From Paenibacillus durus ATCC 35681 (GTDB taxonomy: Bacteria; Bacillota; Bacilli; Paenibacillales; Paenibacillaceae), in NCBI RefSeq assembly GCF_000993825.1, contig NZ_CP011114.1, forward strand, positions 2,232,001-2,296,000: a stretch of 64,000 nucleotides of DNA, in the 5' to 3' direction. Each line of letters opens with the position of its first letter. Within the stretch, counting starts at the first letter, position 1. The translations under genes and the position numbers were made by a program. Below are positions 25,052 to 35,128 of the stretch, piece after piece. The notes under the pieces were generated by a model. It did no database searches. It saw only the letters and a program-made list of their open reading frames with translations, and was not told where the DNA came from.

Positions 25052-26704
25052 TTAATGCAATCCCGGGATATGAATGCCCTTCTTCTTCGCCGTGTCCACG
25101 GCAAGCTCATAACCGGCATCCGCATGACGCGCAATTCCCATGCCGGGGTCCGTGGTCAGCACGCGTTCAAGCCGTTTCCCGGCATCTTCCGTTCCATCCG
25201 CTACGACAACCATACCCGCATGCAGCGAGTAGCCCATGCCGACTCCGCCGCCGTGATGAACCGATACCCAGCTCGCTCCCGCAGCAGTATTAACCAGGGC
25301 ATTCAGGATCGGCCAATCGGCTACGGCGTCGCTGCCGTCCTTCATGCTTTCCGTCTCCCGGTTAGGCGAGGCTACAGACCCGGCATCCAGATGATCGCGG
25401 CCGATGACAATGGGCGCCTTAAGCTCACCGGATGCGACCATTTTATTGATGATCTTTCCGAATCGGGCACGCTCACCATAGCCGAGCCAGCAAATGCGGG
25501 CGGGAAGACCTTGAAACGCCACCCGTGTCTGTGCCATGCGAATCCATTTGCACAGCCTTTCGTTGCCTGCGAATTCTTGCAGAATCACTTGATCGGTCTT
25601 ATATATATCCTCCGGATCGCCGGACAACGCCACCCACCGGAACGGCCCTTTTCCCTCGCAAAATTGCGGCCGGATATAAGCCGGGACAAATCCAGGATAA
25701 GTAAAGGCTTCCTTTATGCCTTCATCATAAGCGGCCTGGCGGATGTTATTGCCGTAATCGAAGGCGACGGCCCCCTGCCTCTTCATTTCGAGAATGGCGC
25801 GCACATGGACCGCTATAGAAGCTTTTGCCTGCTTGATATAAAGTTCCGGCTTAACTCTCCGGAGCGCCTGCCCCTCTGCCAGTGTAAGTCCTGCCGGCAA
25901 GTAGCCGTTAAGCGGATCATGGGCCGAGGTCTGGTCGGTAATGATCTCGGGAATAAAACCGCGGCGGATCATTTCCGGCAGCACTTCCGCAGCATTGCCT
26001 ACAAGTCCGATGGAAAGAGGCTGCTTCTGTGCCTTCGCTTCGGCAGCCATGGCAAGCGCTTCGTCAAGGTCCGGCGCCAACTGGTCGCAGTACAGCGTCC
26101 CAATTCGTTTCAGGATGCGTGTGCGGTCTACATCTATAACGATAATAACGCCCTCGTTCATCGTGACTGCCAGCGGCTGTGCCCCGCCCATGCCTCCCAT
26201 ACCCGCCGTTACCGTAATTGTGCCTTTCAATGTGCCTCTGAAATGCTGCTGCGCTATTTCCGCAAATGTCTCATAGGTTCCCTGGACAATTCCCTGTGTG
26301 CCGATGTATATCCAGCTTCCGGCGGTCATTTGGCCGTACATCATAAGTCCCTTTTTATCCAGTTCGTGGAAAGTATCCCAGTTCGCCCATGCCGGGACCA
26401 GATTGGAGTTGGCAAGAAGGACGCGCGGCGAATCTTTTGTTGTCTGGAACACGGCAACGGGCTTCCCTGACTGAATCAGCAGCGTCTCATCCTCCTCAAG
26501 CTCCTTGAGACAACCAACGATACGATCGTAGGCTGCCCAGTTGCGCGCCGCCCGGCCGATGCCGCCGTATACAACGAGCTGATCCGGGTGCTCCGCCACT
26601 TCCGGGTCCAGATTGTTCATCAGCATCCGCAGCGCGGCTTCCTGTACCCAGCCTTTCGTATTTAATTTCCGGCCGCGTGGGGCGCGGATTATGCGTTCTG
26701 TCAT
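25052..26704 (-). CDS. hutU: Urocanate hydratase
   Basis: Second step of histidine degradation, NAD+-dependent hydration of urocanate. The 550-residue protein is full length, with [12 protein letters not shown] (NAD+ site) and [17 protein letters not shown] (contains the conserved active-site Cys). The ATG overlaps the hutH TGA by 4 bp, so it is translationally coupled. Confidence 0.97.
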   Translation of the reverse strand: MTERIIRAPRGRKLNTKGWVQEAALRMLMNNLDPEVAEHPDQLVVYGGIGRAARNWAAYDRIVGCLKELEEDETLLIQSGKPVAVFQTTKDSPRVLLANSNLVPAWANWDTFHELDKKGLMMYGQMTAGSWIYIGTQGIVQGTYETFAEIAQQHFRGTLKGTITVTAGMGGMGGAQPLAVTMNEGVIIVIDVDRTRILKRIGTLYCDQLAPDLDEALAMAAEAKAQKQPLSIGLVGNAAEVLPEMIRRGFIPEIITDQTSAHDPLNGYLPAGLTLAEGQALRRVKPELYIKQAKASIAVHVRAILEMKRQGAVAFDYGNNIRQAAYDEGIKEAFTYPGFVPAYIRPQFCEGKGPFRWVALSGDPEDIYKTDQVILQEFAGNERLCKWIRMAQTRVAFQGLPARICWLGYGERARFGKIINKMVASGELKAPIVIGRDHLDAGSVASPNRETESMKDGSDAVADWPILNALVNTAAGASWVSVHHGGGVGMGYSLHAGMVVVADGTEDAGKRLERVLTTDPGMGIARHADAGYELAVDTAKKKGIHIPGLH

Positions 26705-28227
26705 TTGAGATCTCCCTCCGTTGATGACTGTATTTCTTCCAAAAACGAATCCTGCGTCTTCATACAGCGCGCCAGCCGCTCAATATCCCTGCTCAAGGAC
26801 CGGTCTTCCGTCAGCTGAGGTACGACCGAACGAATCAGGCTCAGCAGCTTCCGGGTTGCCGGAGCGAGCCGCTCAGCCCCCCTTATTTCAGCGGCCTGAG
26901 CCGCGCAGATCGCTTCAATCGCCAGCACTTTATAGCCGTTGCCGACAATAGCAGCCGCCTGCCGCGCCGCCGTTGTGCCCATGCTCACATGGTCCTCCTG
27001 ATTCGCGGATGAGGGGATCGAATCGACGCTTGCGGGATGCGCCAGCGTCTTATTCTCCGAGACAAGGGAAGCTGCGGTATACTGGGTAATCATCATCCCG
27101 GACTGCAGCCCCGGGCTCGGGCTTAGAAAGGCCGGCAAATCATTCAGCTGCGGATTAACCAGCCGCTCTATCCGGCGTTCCGAAATACTGGCAATTTCGG
27201 CCATGCCGATGCCCAGAAAATCCATCGCGAACGCAATAGGCTGGCCGTGAAAATTGCCCCCGGAAACGACCTGCCCGGAATCCGGGAACACAAGCGGGTT
27301 ATCCGTGGCTGAATTGATCTCGATTAGCAGCTTCTCTTTTACGTAGGTAAGCACCTGCTGTACAGCGCCATGGACCTGCGGAATACAGCGTAGAGAATAG
27401 GCGTCCTGTGTGCGGATTTCACCCTGCACAGTCGTCAGCGAGCTGCCTTTCAGCATGCCTAGAATACGCCCGGCGACCAAATGCTGCTCCGGGTATGGCC
27501 GAACCAGATGAGACTCCGGCGCGAACACGTCCGTGATGCCTCTTAAAGCTTCAAGCGTCAGCGCCGCAATGCCATCCGCGAGGAGGGCAAGCCGCTGGGC
27601 ATCCAGATAAGCCATGACTCCAATCGCCGTCATCGCCTGGGTACCGTTGATTAACGCCAAACCTTCCTTGGCTTTCAGCGTGACAGGCTTCAGGCCGGCG
27701 CGGCGCAGCGCTTCTCCCCCCGGTAACCGCTCTCCCTGATAAAGCGCTTCGCCTTCCCCTACAAGCAGGAGAGCCAAGTGCGAGAGCGGCGCCAGATCAC
27801 CGCTTGCCCCGAGTGACCCTTGGGACGGAATGATCGGGATGATCATCGCGTTCAGCACATCCACCAGCAATTTCAGCACGCTGGCTGTAATGCCGGAATG
27901 TCCTTTGGCCAGCGCGTTGGCCCTCAGCAGCAGCATCGTTCTGACCGTATCCGGCGGCAACGGCTCGCCCACCGCGCAGGCATGGCTGCGGATCAGGTTG
28001 ATCTGCAGCTGCTCGGCGTCTTTAGCCGATATGACGGTGTCGCTGAATTTCCCAAAGCCTGTAGTTACGCCGTAGACTTTTTTCCCCTGCTCCACAATTG
28101 AATCGATAACCGCTCTGGAGCGCTTGATCTTGGCCCAGGCCTCATCACGGATTTCCACCTGCTCTTTGGAGTAAATCACCTGTGCGACTTGTTCCAGCGT
28201 CAGACTCCCGCCATCGAGACGTATCAC
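26701..28227 (-). CDS. hutH: Histidine ammonia-lyase
   Basis: First step of histidine use: deamination to urocanate. The 508-residue enzyme has the MIO prosthetic triad A141-S142-G143 in [15 protein letters not shown] start after GAAGGAGGG. First gene of hutHUI. A hairpin upstream could attenuate expression. No hutP or hutG is visible in the window. Confidence 0.97.
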   Translation of the reverse strand: MIRLDGGSLTLEQVAQVIYSKEQVEIRDEAWAKIKRSRAVIDSIVEQGKKVYGVTTGFGKFSDTVISAKDAEQLQINLIRSHACAVGEPLPPDTVRTMLLLRANALAKGHSGITASVLKLLVDVLNAMIIPIIPSQGSLGASGDLAPLSHLALLLVGEGEALYQGERLPGGEALRRAGLKPVTLKAKEGLALINGTQAMTAIGVMAYLDAQRLALLADGIAALTLEALRGITDVFAPESHLVRPYPEQHLVAGRILGMLKGSSLTTVQGEIRTQDAYSLRCIPQVHGAVQQVLTYVKEKLLIEINSATDNPLVFPDSGQVVSGGNFHGQPIAFAMDFLGIGMAEIASISERRIERLVNPQLNDLPAFLSPSPGLQSGMMITQYTAASLVSENKTLAHPASVDSIPSSANQEDHVSMGTTAARQAAAIVGNGYKVLAIEAICAAQAAEIRGAERLAPATRKLLSLIRSVVPQLTEDRSLSRDIERLARCMKTQDSFLEEIQSSTEGDLK

Positions 28228-28261
28228 CGGAAACCCTCCTTCACGCTCATGAAGTGGAAAG

Positions 28262-28306
28262 ACAAAAGAGGCTGTGCCCGGGAAAGCTTATTTTCCAGGC
28301 ACAGCC
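28262..28306 (-). promoter_or_regulatory. Leader hairpin upstream of hutH, candidate attenuator
   Basis: GGCTGTGCC (28270-28278) and GGCACAGCC (28298-28306) form a 9-bp stem, followed on the minus strand by TCTTTTGTCTTT. It ends about 35 bases before the hutH start. hisC already has a terminator at 28459-28491, so this hairpin is best read as part of the hut leader. Confidence 0.55.
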
Positions 28307-28458
28307 CCCAATCGACTGTCAACTATAGGCATCGCTTCTCGCCGCAGTAATTGCTCATTCCAACCCATGAACCGCGTTTCCCATAACCAGACTATATGAG
28401 CTGGCCGCGGCGGTTATTCGGAGGAACGCAAGTTTTTTCACTGAATTTAGCGCAGAAC

Positions 28459-28491
28459 AAAAAGGGCCTTGGCGCACATCACCAAGACCCT
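28459..28491 (-). terminator. Terminator of hisC
   Basis: Minus-strand arms AGGGTCTTGG/CCAAGGCCCT (10 bp, one wobble) are followed by five T residues. Confidence 0.8.
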
Positions 28492-28576
28492 GAACACCCC
28501 TATGAATCCGGCTAGCCTGCGGACGAACCGCCACGGAGTTGCCGTATTTTTCCCGTGCAAACTATGTCTCCATTCT

Positions 28577-29647
28577 TCAACCGGCCTTATCTGCCAATAT
28601 TCCTTCCAGCGCCCGGCAAAGAGCTTCCATTTCTTCATCCGTCCCGATGCTGATTCTCAAATAATTGTCAATTCTGGGCTTGGCGAAATAGCGGACGATA
28701 ATATCCTGCTGCCTGAGAGCCTCGAACAGTTCCACTGCCGGAATAACGGGATGAGTCACAAAAATAAAATTCGCCCGCGAGTCTACCACTTCGAACCGCA
28801 AATCCCGCAGCGTTTTGACCGTATGTTCCCGGGTCTGAATGATCCGGCCCACATTGAGCTCGAACGTTTCCGTGTCGCGCAGAGACTGCTCTCCCCCAAC
28901 TTGGGCAACAGCATCCAGAGTGTACGAATTAATGCTGTTCTTCACCCTATTCAAGCCTTCAATCAATTCACTCTGCCCCATAGCCAATCCGACACGCAGC
29001 CCGGCAAGCGAACGCGACTTGGAAAACGTATGGACCACGAGTAGATTCGGATAATCCGGAATCAGCGGTACGCAGGACTCCCCGCCGAAGTCGATGTACG
29101 CCTCGTCAATGATGACGACCTTATCCGGGTTATGTACAAGAATTTGCCGGATGCTGTCTACGGATGTAAATTTGCCGGTAGGCGCGTTCGGATTGGCGAG
29201 CAGAATGCCGCCGTTCGGCCCAAAGAAAGGCTCAAGCGGGATATCGAACTGCTCGTCCAGCGGAATTTTTTCGTAGGAGATACCGAACAGTCTGGCATAC
29301 ACTTCATAGAAGCTGTATGTAATGTCGGGGAATAGAATGGTCTCACCGGGGTTGAAAAAAGCCTTGAAGCAAAAAGCCAATATTTCGTCGGAGCCGTTGC
29401 CGGCAAAAATATTCTCCAAAGGCAGACCGTAGTAGTCAGAGGCGGCTTTCCTAAGTCCCACACATTCCGGGTCGGGATACAGCTTGAGCCGTCCGGAAAC
29501 GGCGGCTTTCATCGCACCTAGCACCTGCTCTGACGGCGGGTAGGGGTTCTCGTTCGTGTTCAGCTTGATGACCTTCCTGGCTCCGGGCTGTTCACCGGGT
29601 ACATAAGGCGTAATTCCCTTTACAGTTTCGCTCCAAAATTTACTCAT
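28577..29647 (-). CDS. hisC: Histidinol-phosphate aminotransferase
   Basis: PLP enzyme converting imidazole-acetol phosphate to histidinol phosphate. The frame is open to 29818, but the ATG at 29647 has AAGGAGG 7 bases upstream and gives the usual 356 residues. Motifs: LNTNENPYPPS, the cofactor region ANPNAPTG, and SKSRSLAGLRVG with the PLP lysine. It lies next to a HAD phosphatase (31 bp), a possible operon, and directly upstream of the histidine-degradation genes. Related aminotransferases share the fold, so activity on aromatic amino acids is also possible. Confidence 0.9.
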   Translation of the reverse strand: MSKFWSETVKGITPYVPGEQPGARKVIKLNTNENPYPPSEQVLGAMKAAVSGRLKLYPDPECVGLRKAASDYYGLPLENIFAGNGSDEILAFCFKAFFNPGETILFPDITYSFYEVYARLFGISYEKIPLDEQFDIPLEPFFGPNGGILLANPNAPTGKFTSVDSIRQILVHNPDKVVIIDEAYIDFGGESCVPLIPDYPNLLVVHTFSKSRSLAGLRVGLAMGQSELIEGLNRVKNSINSYTLDAVAQVGGEQSLRDTETFELNVGRIIQTREHTVKTLRDLRFEVVDSRANFIFVTHPVIPAVELFEALRQQDIIVRYFAKPRIDNYLRISIGTDEEMEALCRALEGILADKAG

Positions 29648-29678
29648 GCGCTGCCTCCTTTTTTTGCTCCCTTTGCGG

Positions 29679-30308
29679 TCATTTTGCGGATTCGACAAAT
29701 TCAAGGATGTCCGTAGGCTTTTCGAATTTGTACTTGGCGTCAATGTTCTCCTGATTAATGCAGCCCCACAGCGCAAGACCAAAGTCGATTCCCGCGTCTC
29801 TGGCGCACTTGTAATCATAGATGGTATCGCCGATATAGATCGATTTTTTGGGGTCGGCGCCCGAAATTTCGAGATATTTCAGCAGCGGCTCGGGATTCGG
29901 CTTGTGCTTGTTCGTATCGCTAGAGCATACCGTATACGCCATATAATCCGTAAGGCCGAACGGGATAAAATCGTCGATCACTTCCTGCGACGTCTTCGAG
30001 GTCACGACCCCGGCCGTCGCCTTTTTTAGCTTCAACCCCTCAAGCAGCTCGGCAACCCCGTCAAACACCTTCGCCGTATAAAAAAATTCTTGGATAAAAT
30101 GATTCCACCGATCATGCGCCCGCTTCACATCCTCAATGCCCAATTGCGGCAGCGAATCCTTGCCGGGAAGGCCCAGCACGAAGGTAAGCTTCTCCCTCTC
30201 CACCACTCTGCCGTAGTCGGTTTCGAGCATAGTTTGCAGCCCTCTAATCACCGCTTCTTCCGTATCAATCAAAGTTCCGTCAATATCAAAAATGATGGAA
30301 TTGTACAT
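29679..30308 (-). CDS. HAD-family phosphatase (PGP/PpaX-like)
   Basis: A 209-residue haloacid-dehalogenase-fold phosphatase with motif I FDIDGTLIDT (D9, D11), motif II VVTSKTS, motif III near NKHKPNPEP, and motif IV YIGDTIYD. A small helical cap lies between motifs I and II. It is upstream of hisC in the same direction. Substrate unknown; a histidinol-phosphatase role is tempting from context but not supported by sequence. Confidence 0.85.
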   Translation of the reverse strand: MYNSIIFDIDGTLIDTEEAVIRGLQTMLETDYGRVVEREKLTFVLGLPGKDSLPQLGIEDVKRAHDRWNHFIQEFFYTAKVFDGVAELLEGLKLKKATAGVVTSKTSQEVIDDFIPFGLTDYMAYTVCSSDTNKHKPNPEPLLKYLEISGADPKKSIYIGDTIYDYKCARDAGIDFGLALWGCINQENIDAKYKFEKPTDILEFVESAK

Positions 30309-30424
30309 GCTCTTCTCCTCCGTGTCGTTATGTGTTTTTTACCAAAAAAGCCTTATGATATAGATAGATCATATTTTATGCGGTGAATGTGGTCAATGCC
30401 AAACTGAAGCCGGGGGCGCTCTTC

Positions 30425-30985
30425 ATGAAGCAGGAGTTTATCACGCTGACGCATTGGAATAACGAGTACTGGAGAATGATCGGGCCGATCTACTGCGAAG
30501 CTTTCCCAAGCGGGGCTAAACCCGAGGGGCTGCTGAAAAATATGCTGGAAAAAGGCATCGCTGCCATGCATGTCCTGATGTGCGAGGGGGAGGCGGGGGC
30601 GATGGCAGTCACGGGACTGGCCGGGTCTGAACCGGATAAAAAGCTGATCATCGACTATATGGCTGTCCGGGCGGATCTGCGGGGTCAGGGAATCGGAAGA
30701 ACGCTTCTCGGCAAAATCCGCGATTGGGCGGTCAAGGAGCACGGCATCTCGGCGATTATCATTGAGGTGGAAGCCGGAGATTCGCCCGAGCATGCCGAGC
30801 GATTTCATTTCTGGGAGCGCTGCGGCTTCATCAAGACCGCGTACGTCCATCAGTACATTTGGGTTCCCGAGCCGTATACGGCGATGCTGCTTCCGCTGAG
30901 CCCAGGTGTAACGGTTACGGATAATGGCCGCTCACTTTTCCGATATATCGAATCCTTTCACAAAAAAGCCTACCGCCAGCGGTAA
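30425..30985 (+). CDS. GNAT-family N-acetyltransferase
   Basis: Acetyl-CoA-dependent transferase of 187 residues. The core motif is YMAVRADLRGQGIGRTLLGK (acetyl-CoA pyrophosphate loop, R/Q-x-x-G-x-G/A). It is followed by the beta-bulge and FWERCGF. The frame is open from 30383, but only the ATG at 30425 has an upstream GGGGGCG. Divergent from the HAD gene. Substrate unknown. Confidence 0.82.
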   Translation: MKQEFITLTHWNNEYWRMIGPIYCEAFPSGAKPEGLLKNMLEKGIAAMHVLMCEGEAGAMAVTGLAGSEPDKKLIIDYMAVRADLRGQGIGRTLLGKIRDWAVKEHGISAIIIEVEAGDSPEHAERFHFWERCGFIKTAYVHQYIWVPEPYTAMLLPLSPGVTVTDNGRSLFRYIESFHKKAYRQR

Positions 30986-31344
30986 GATAAAGGGCATTAT
31001 CCGGACAAAAAGCAAGCCCTGCGGCTGCGCCGCAGAGCATTTAAGGTGAGAAGCGAATGATTTATGCTAATACCCTTTTGCGAGGGTAATTTTCTGAAAT
31101 CCAGCGACGAAGAATGGATCTTCGTAAAGATCTTCTTCTGCCTTTCAGATAGTACATGGGTGAATCAACTACCTTTCGGAATTACACTAAAATGTTTTTC
31201 CAGCCGACAATTGATGCCTTCCACTTCCCACCTGCTTATCATTACCCCAAATATGGCTGATTGAAACCTCCATGCGCGTTCGTCCTGGCTCATAGATAGC
31301 CCAGCCTGCAACGATTTGGAAGGTGTGCCCTTCGTCCAATCATC
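30986..31344. other. Intergenic region without a convincing gene
   Basis: It holds a CTGCGGC/GCCGCAG hairpin near 31018-31034 and a TACCCT/AGGGTA hairpin near 31069-31087, neither followed by a T run. A 51-codon minus-strand frame (31187-31339) reads like a protein fragment but has no ribosome binding site. No terminator for cysI was recognised here. Confidence 0.4.
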
Positions 31345-33069
31345 TTAGGAATGGAAATTCCGTCCGTCGGTTACTTCCTGGACATAGCCTGCCCGGATGA
31401 CGAAGTCGCCGAAATGCTCGCCGCTTTCCCGTTCCTTCGCATAACGGTTAAAGATTGGGCCGAGCGTCTCCAGAATCTCGGTCTCGCCGATGTTCTCCTT
31501 GTACATCTTGTTCAACCGGTTGCCGGCAAACCCGCCGCCCAAATACATATTGTATTTGCCCGGGGCCTTGCCGATGAACGAGAGCTCCGCCAGCATTGGG
31601 CGGGCGCAGCCGTTCGGGCAGCCGGTCATGCGGATGACGATATCGTCGTCGCGAAGTCCGGCTTCTTCCAGCATCGGCTCCAGCTTGTCCAGCAGCGTAG
31701 GCAAATAACGCTCGGATTCAGCCATGGCCAGGCCGCAGGTCGGAAGCGCCACGCAGGCCATCGAATTCCGGCGCAGCGCCGAATAATGAATGCCGTCGGT
31801 CAGACCATACTCCTCGATCAAGCTGGTGATTTTCTTCTTCTTGTGGCTGCTGATGCCGCCAATGATCAGGTTCTGGTTCGCGGTCAGACGGAAGTCCCCG
31901 GTGTGGACCTTCGCGATTTCCCGCAGGCCCGTCATCAGCGAATAACCTTCTTCATCCTTGATCCGGCCATTCTGGATAAAGAGCGTGAAATGCCACTTGC
32001 CGTCGCTTCCCTTAACCCAGCCATAGCGGTCGCCGTTATGGTCGAAATGGTAAGATCTGGCTTCCTGCAGCGCCCAGCCCAGACGCTCGGTCAGCTCGCC
32101 TTTGAACCAATCCAGCCCCCGGTCGTCGATCGTATACTTAGAGCGGGCGTGCTTACGGACGGCGCGGTCGCCGTAATCCCGCTGGATGGTCACCGTCTTC
32201 TCAGCAACATCAATAAGCTGCTCCGGCGTACAGAAGCCGATCACTTTAGCGACCTGCGGGTACGTCTTCGGATCGCCGTGGGACATGCCCATACCGCCGC
32301 CTACGCTTACGTTGAAGCCCGTAAGGCGGTCGTCTTCGATAATCGCGATAAAGCCCAGGTCCTGGGAGAACACATCCACATCATTGGATGGGGGAACGGC
32401 TATCCCGATCTTGAATTTGCGCGGCAGATAGACCGGTCCGTAAATTGGCTCCTGCTCGATGCCGTCGTCTTCGCTGCCCGCTACCTTCTCGCCGTCCAGC
32501 CAGATTTCATGGTACGCTCTTGTGCGCGGATCGAGATGATCGCTGACCTTGCGCGCCCACTCATAGACCTCGGAGTGGATCTCCGATTGGTACGGATTCG
32601 GGTTGCACATGACGTTGCGGTTCACGTCGCCGCAGGCGGCAAGCGTGCTCAGCAGCGACTCGTTCACTTCCTGAATCGTCTTTTTCAAATTCCATTTGAT
32701 GACGCCATGCAGTTGAAAAGACTGCCGGGTGGTCAGGCGGATGGTACCGTTGCCGTACTTGTGAGAAATCCGGTCCATCATCAGCCACTGGTTCGGTGTG
32801 ACCACGCCTCCCGCCGCGCGTACGCGCAGCATAAATTGATAGGCCGGCTCAAGCTTCGACTTGGCCCGCTCAGCCCGTAGATCTCGGTCGTCCTGCATAT
32901 AGCTGCCGTGGTGCTTCATAAGACGGTTATCGTCCTCGGGAATGGAGCCTGTAATCGGATCTGCCAATGTCTCCTCGAGGCTTCCCCGCAAATAATTGCT
33001 TCTGCGCTTGATATCCTCCACATCGCTGTGGGGAGCGTCATGGGGCGGGTATTTATCGTTAAGTGCCAT
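31345..33069 (-). CDS. cysI: Sulfite reductase (NADPH) hemoprotein beta subunit
   Basis: Siroheme and [4Fe-4S] enzyme reducing sulfite to sulfide for cysteine synthesis. The 574-residue protein has the cluster cysteines in [16 protein letters not shown] and [11 protein letters not shown] (C-x5-C and C-x3-C). Siroheme-binding arginines are in [10 protein letters not shown] and NVMCNPN. It is 39 bp downstream of cysJ, forming the two-gene cysJI operon. Confidence 0.97.
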   Translation of the reverse strand: MALNDKYPPHDAPHSDVEDIKRRSNYLRGSLEETLADPITGSIPEDDNRLMKHHGSYMQDDRDLRAERAKSKLEPAYQFMLRVRAAGGVVTPNQWLMMDRISHKYGNGTIRLTTRQSFQLHGVIKWNLKKTIQEVNESLLSTLAACGDVNRNVMCNPNPYQSEIHSEVYEWARKVSDHLDPRTRAYHEIWLDGEKVAGSEDDGIEQEPIYGPVYLPRKFKIGIAVPPSNDVDVFSQDLGFIAIIEDDRLTGFNVSVGGGMGMSHGDPKTYPQVAKVIGFCTPEQLIDVAEKTVTIQRDYGDRAVRKHARSKYTIDDRGLDWFKGELTERLGWALQEARSYHFDHNGDRYGWVKGSDGKWHFTLFIQNGRIKDEEGYSLMTGLREIAKVHTGDFRLTANQNLIIGGISSHKKKKITSLIEEYGLTDGIHYSALRRNSMACVALPTCGLAMAESERYLPTLLDKLEPMLEEAGLRDDDIVIRMTGCPNGCARPMLAELSFIGKAPGKYNMYLGGGFAGNRLNKMYKENIGETEILETLGPIFNRYAKERESGEHFGDFVIRAGYVQEVTDGRNFHS

Positions 33070-33108
33070 GGTGCTTTACTCCTCTCGGCGATTCTTTAGA
33101 TACAGGGC

Positions 33109-34947
33109 TTAGTATACATCCCGTTGGTAGCGTTTCTGCTGCTGCATATGAGTCAAATATTCGGCGGCTGCTTCGGAGCTGAGTCCGCCTTCCTGCTCAA
33201 GAATCGTGGCAAGCGCGGTATGGACGTCATGCGCCATCCTCTTCTCGTCACCGCAGACATATACCGCCGCGCCCTCCTGCAGCCACTGATACAGTTCACC
33301 GGCTCGTTCCAGCATACGGTTCTGGACATAGATCTTCTTGTCGGTATCGCGGGAGAAAGCGACATCCATCCGTGTCAGCACGCCATCCTTGAGCCAGCGC
33401 TGCCATTCGACCTGATAAAGGAAATCCGTGGCAAAATACTGGTCGCCGTAGAACAGCCATGTCTTCCCTTCTGCTCCGGTCTCTTCCCGTTCTCCAAGAA
33501 AAGCGCGGAAAGGCGCAACGCCCGTTCCCGGACCGATCATAATGACCGGCGTTTCCGGATTCTCCGGCAGCTTGAAGTTCGAGTTGCTCTGGATAAAGAC
33601 GGGCAGCTTGTCCCCCGGCTGTACCCGTTCCGCGAGCCCGACGGAGCACACGCCGTACCGGTCTCTTCCCTGGCTTTCATAGCGGACAGCGCGGACCGTG
33701 ATATGCACCTCGTCCGGATAGGCTTCCGGGCTGCTGGAAATGGAATACAAGCGCGCGGGAATTTTCCGCAGGATTTTCACGAAATCGCCTGCCGGAATTC
33801 CCTTTAAAGCATAATCCTGCGCCAGATCGAGCAGGTCCCGGTCTTCGGCATATGCCCGAAGCTCCTGCTCATGGCCCGGGGCCAGCAGCTCCTTCAGTCC
33901 GCTCTCCGGCGCAAGTCCTGCCGCCTGCTCTAAGAGCGGCTTCGTTAGCACCGTGATCTCATAGTGGCGGAGCAGCGCTTCCCGAAGCGGAAGCTGCCCG
34001 CCGCTTTTGCCGACGGCTACCGATTCTTCCGGCCGCCAGCCCATGGCCTGAATCAGTTCCTCAACAAGCCTTGGATGATTCTCGGGAAAGATCCCGATAC
34101 TGTCGCCTGGCTCGTATTTCAGGTTAGATCCCTCAAGAGACAACTCGATGTGGCGGGTTTCCCGCTCCGATCCCCGCCCGTTAAGGTTCAGATTCTCCAG
34201 TACCTCGGCGTAGAACGGATTGCTTCTGGAATATTCCGACTCAGCGGCGGTATCCGCAAGCAGCACGGCAGCGGCTCCGGCAGACTGAACAGCGGTTCCT
34301 TCACCTAACGCAGACAGGACATCCTTCATCCACTCCGCAGCCGGTTCGTTAAAATCCACGTCACAATCGACGCGCGGCACCAAGCGCTTGCCGCCCAGTT
34401 CCTCCAGACGTTTATCGAAATCCTTGCCCGTCTGGCAATAGAATTCATAAGACAAATCGCCCAGCGCAAGCACGGAATAACGCAGCGAAGACAGCTCCGG
34501 CGCCCGCTTGCTGTGCAGGAACTCATAGAAAGAAATGGCGTTATCCGGCGGTTCCCCTTCTCCGTGAGTGCTTACCAGGATAAGGAGATTCTCCACCTTT
34601 TTAAGACCATTTGGTTTGAAATCGCTCATTGCGGACAGGGTTACCTGGTATCCCGACTCTTCCAGCTTCGTGGCAAATTTCTTCGCCAGGCCGCGGGCAT
34701 TGTCCGTCTGCGATCCGAAGAGCACGGTTACTTCCTGGGGCGCTGCACTCACCGGTGCAGGAGCCGCCTCTACGGCTGCCGGACCTACAGCAGCACCTGC
34801 CACAGGAGCAACAGCCGCCGCTCCGAGAGCCGTCAGATATCCGCTCAGCCATACCCTCTGCGACTCCGTAAGCGTTGGCAAAAGGCGGTTCAGCAGCTCC
34901 GCCTGCTCCTGACTAAACGGACTATTCGTAACATGAAGTTCCAACAA
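33109..34947 (-). CDS. cysJ: Sulfite reductase (NADPH) flavoprotein alpha subunit
   Basis: Passes electrons from NADPH through FAD and FMN to CysI. The 612-residue protein has a flavodoxin domain (about 72-215; FGSQTDNARGLAKKF), then the FAD-binding module (RLYSISSSPEAYPDEV) and the NADP module (MIGPGTGVAPFRAFL). An Ala/Pro/Val-rich linker (about 40-70) precedes the flavodoxin domain. It starts at TTG, with a second TTG next to it. A candidate CymR box lies upstream. Confidence 0.96.
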   Translation of the reverse strand: MLELHVTNSPFSQEQAELLNRLLPTLTESQRVWLSGYLTALGAAAVAPVAGAAVGPAAVEAAPAPVSAAPQEVTVLFGSQTDNARGLAKKFATKLEESGYQVTLSAMSDFKPNGLKKVENLLILVSTHGEGEPPDNAISFYEFLHSKRAPELSSLRYSVLALGDLSYEFYCQTGKDFDKRLEELGGKRLVPRVDCDVDFNEPAAEWMKDVLSALGEGTAVQSAGAAAVLLADTAAESEYSRSNPFYAEVLENLNLNGRGSERETRHIELSLEGSNLKYEPGDSIGIFPENHPRLVEELIQAMGWRPEESVAVGKSGGQLPLREALLRHYEITVLTKPLLEQAAGLAPESGLKELLAPGHEQELRAYAEDRDLLDLAQDYALKGIPAGDFVKILRKIPARLYSISSSPEAYPDEVHITVRAVRYESQGRDRYGVCSVGLAERVQPGDKLPVFIQSNSNFKLPENPETPVIMIGPGTGVAPFRAFLGEREETGAEGKTWLFYGDQYFATDFLYQVEWQRWLKDGVLTRMDVAFSRDTDKKIYVQNRMLERAGELYQWLQEGAAVYVCGDEKRMAHDVHTALATILEQEGGLSSEAAAEYLTHMQQQKRYQRDVY

Positions 34948-34975
34948 TATCCACCCGCCTCATCTTTCATCATGT

Positions 34976-35000
34976 AAATTCCAAGTATCTTTATCTCAAT
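34976..35000 (-). promoter_or_regulatory. Candidate CymR operator upstream of cysJ
   Basis: The minus strand reads ATACTTGGAATTTACAT. The GGAATTT end and AT spacing fit the CymR box that controls cysteine and sulfur genes in Bacillus. It lies about 30 bp from the cysJ start. Confidence 0.4.
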
Positions 35001-35128
35001 TAATATATCCCTATTTAGAAGCTATCATAGTAGGGAAGAGAGGTCAATTATTATCATTTTATAGCTTTTATCAGTTATAGTTATAAAGGAACGGCTATCG
35101 TTCATGCAGAGAATTGGGGGTAATCCTT

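Noticed and set aside
24971..26470. Long + strand open frame (499 codons) opposite hutI/hutU
   Set aside because: Antisense shadow of two well-supported hut genes; no start signal and no recognisable domain.
31351..32880. Long + strand open frame (509 codons) opposite cysI
   Set aside because: It is the antisense of the conserved cysI gene. Its protein has no family motif, no ribosome binding site, and its composition mirrors the codon bias of cysI.
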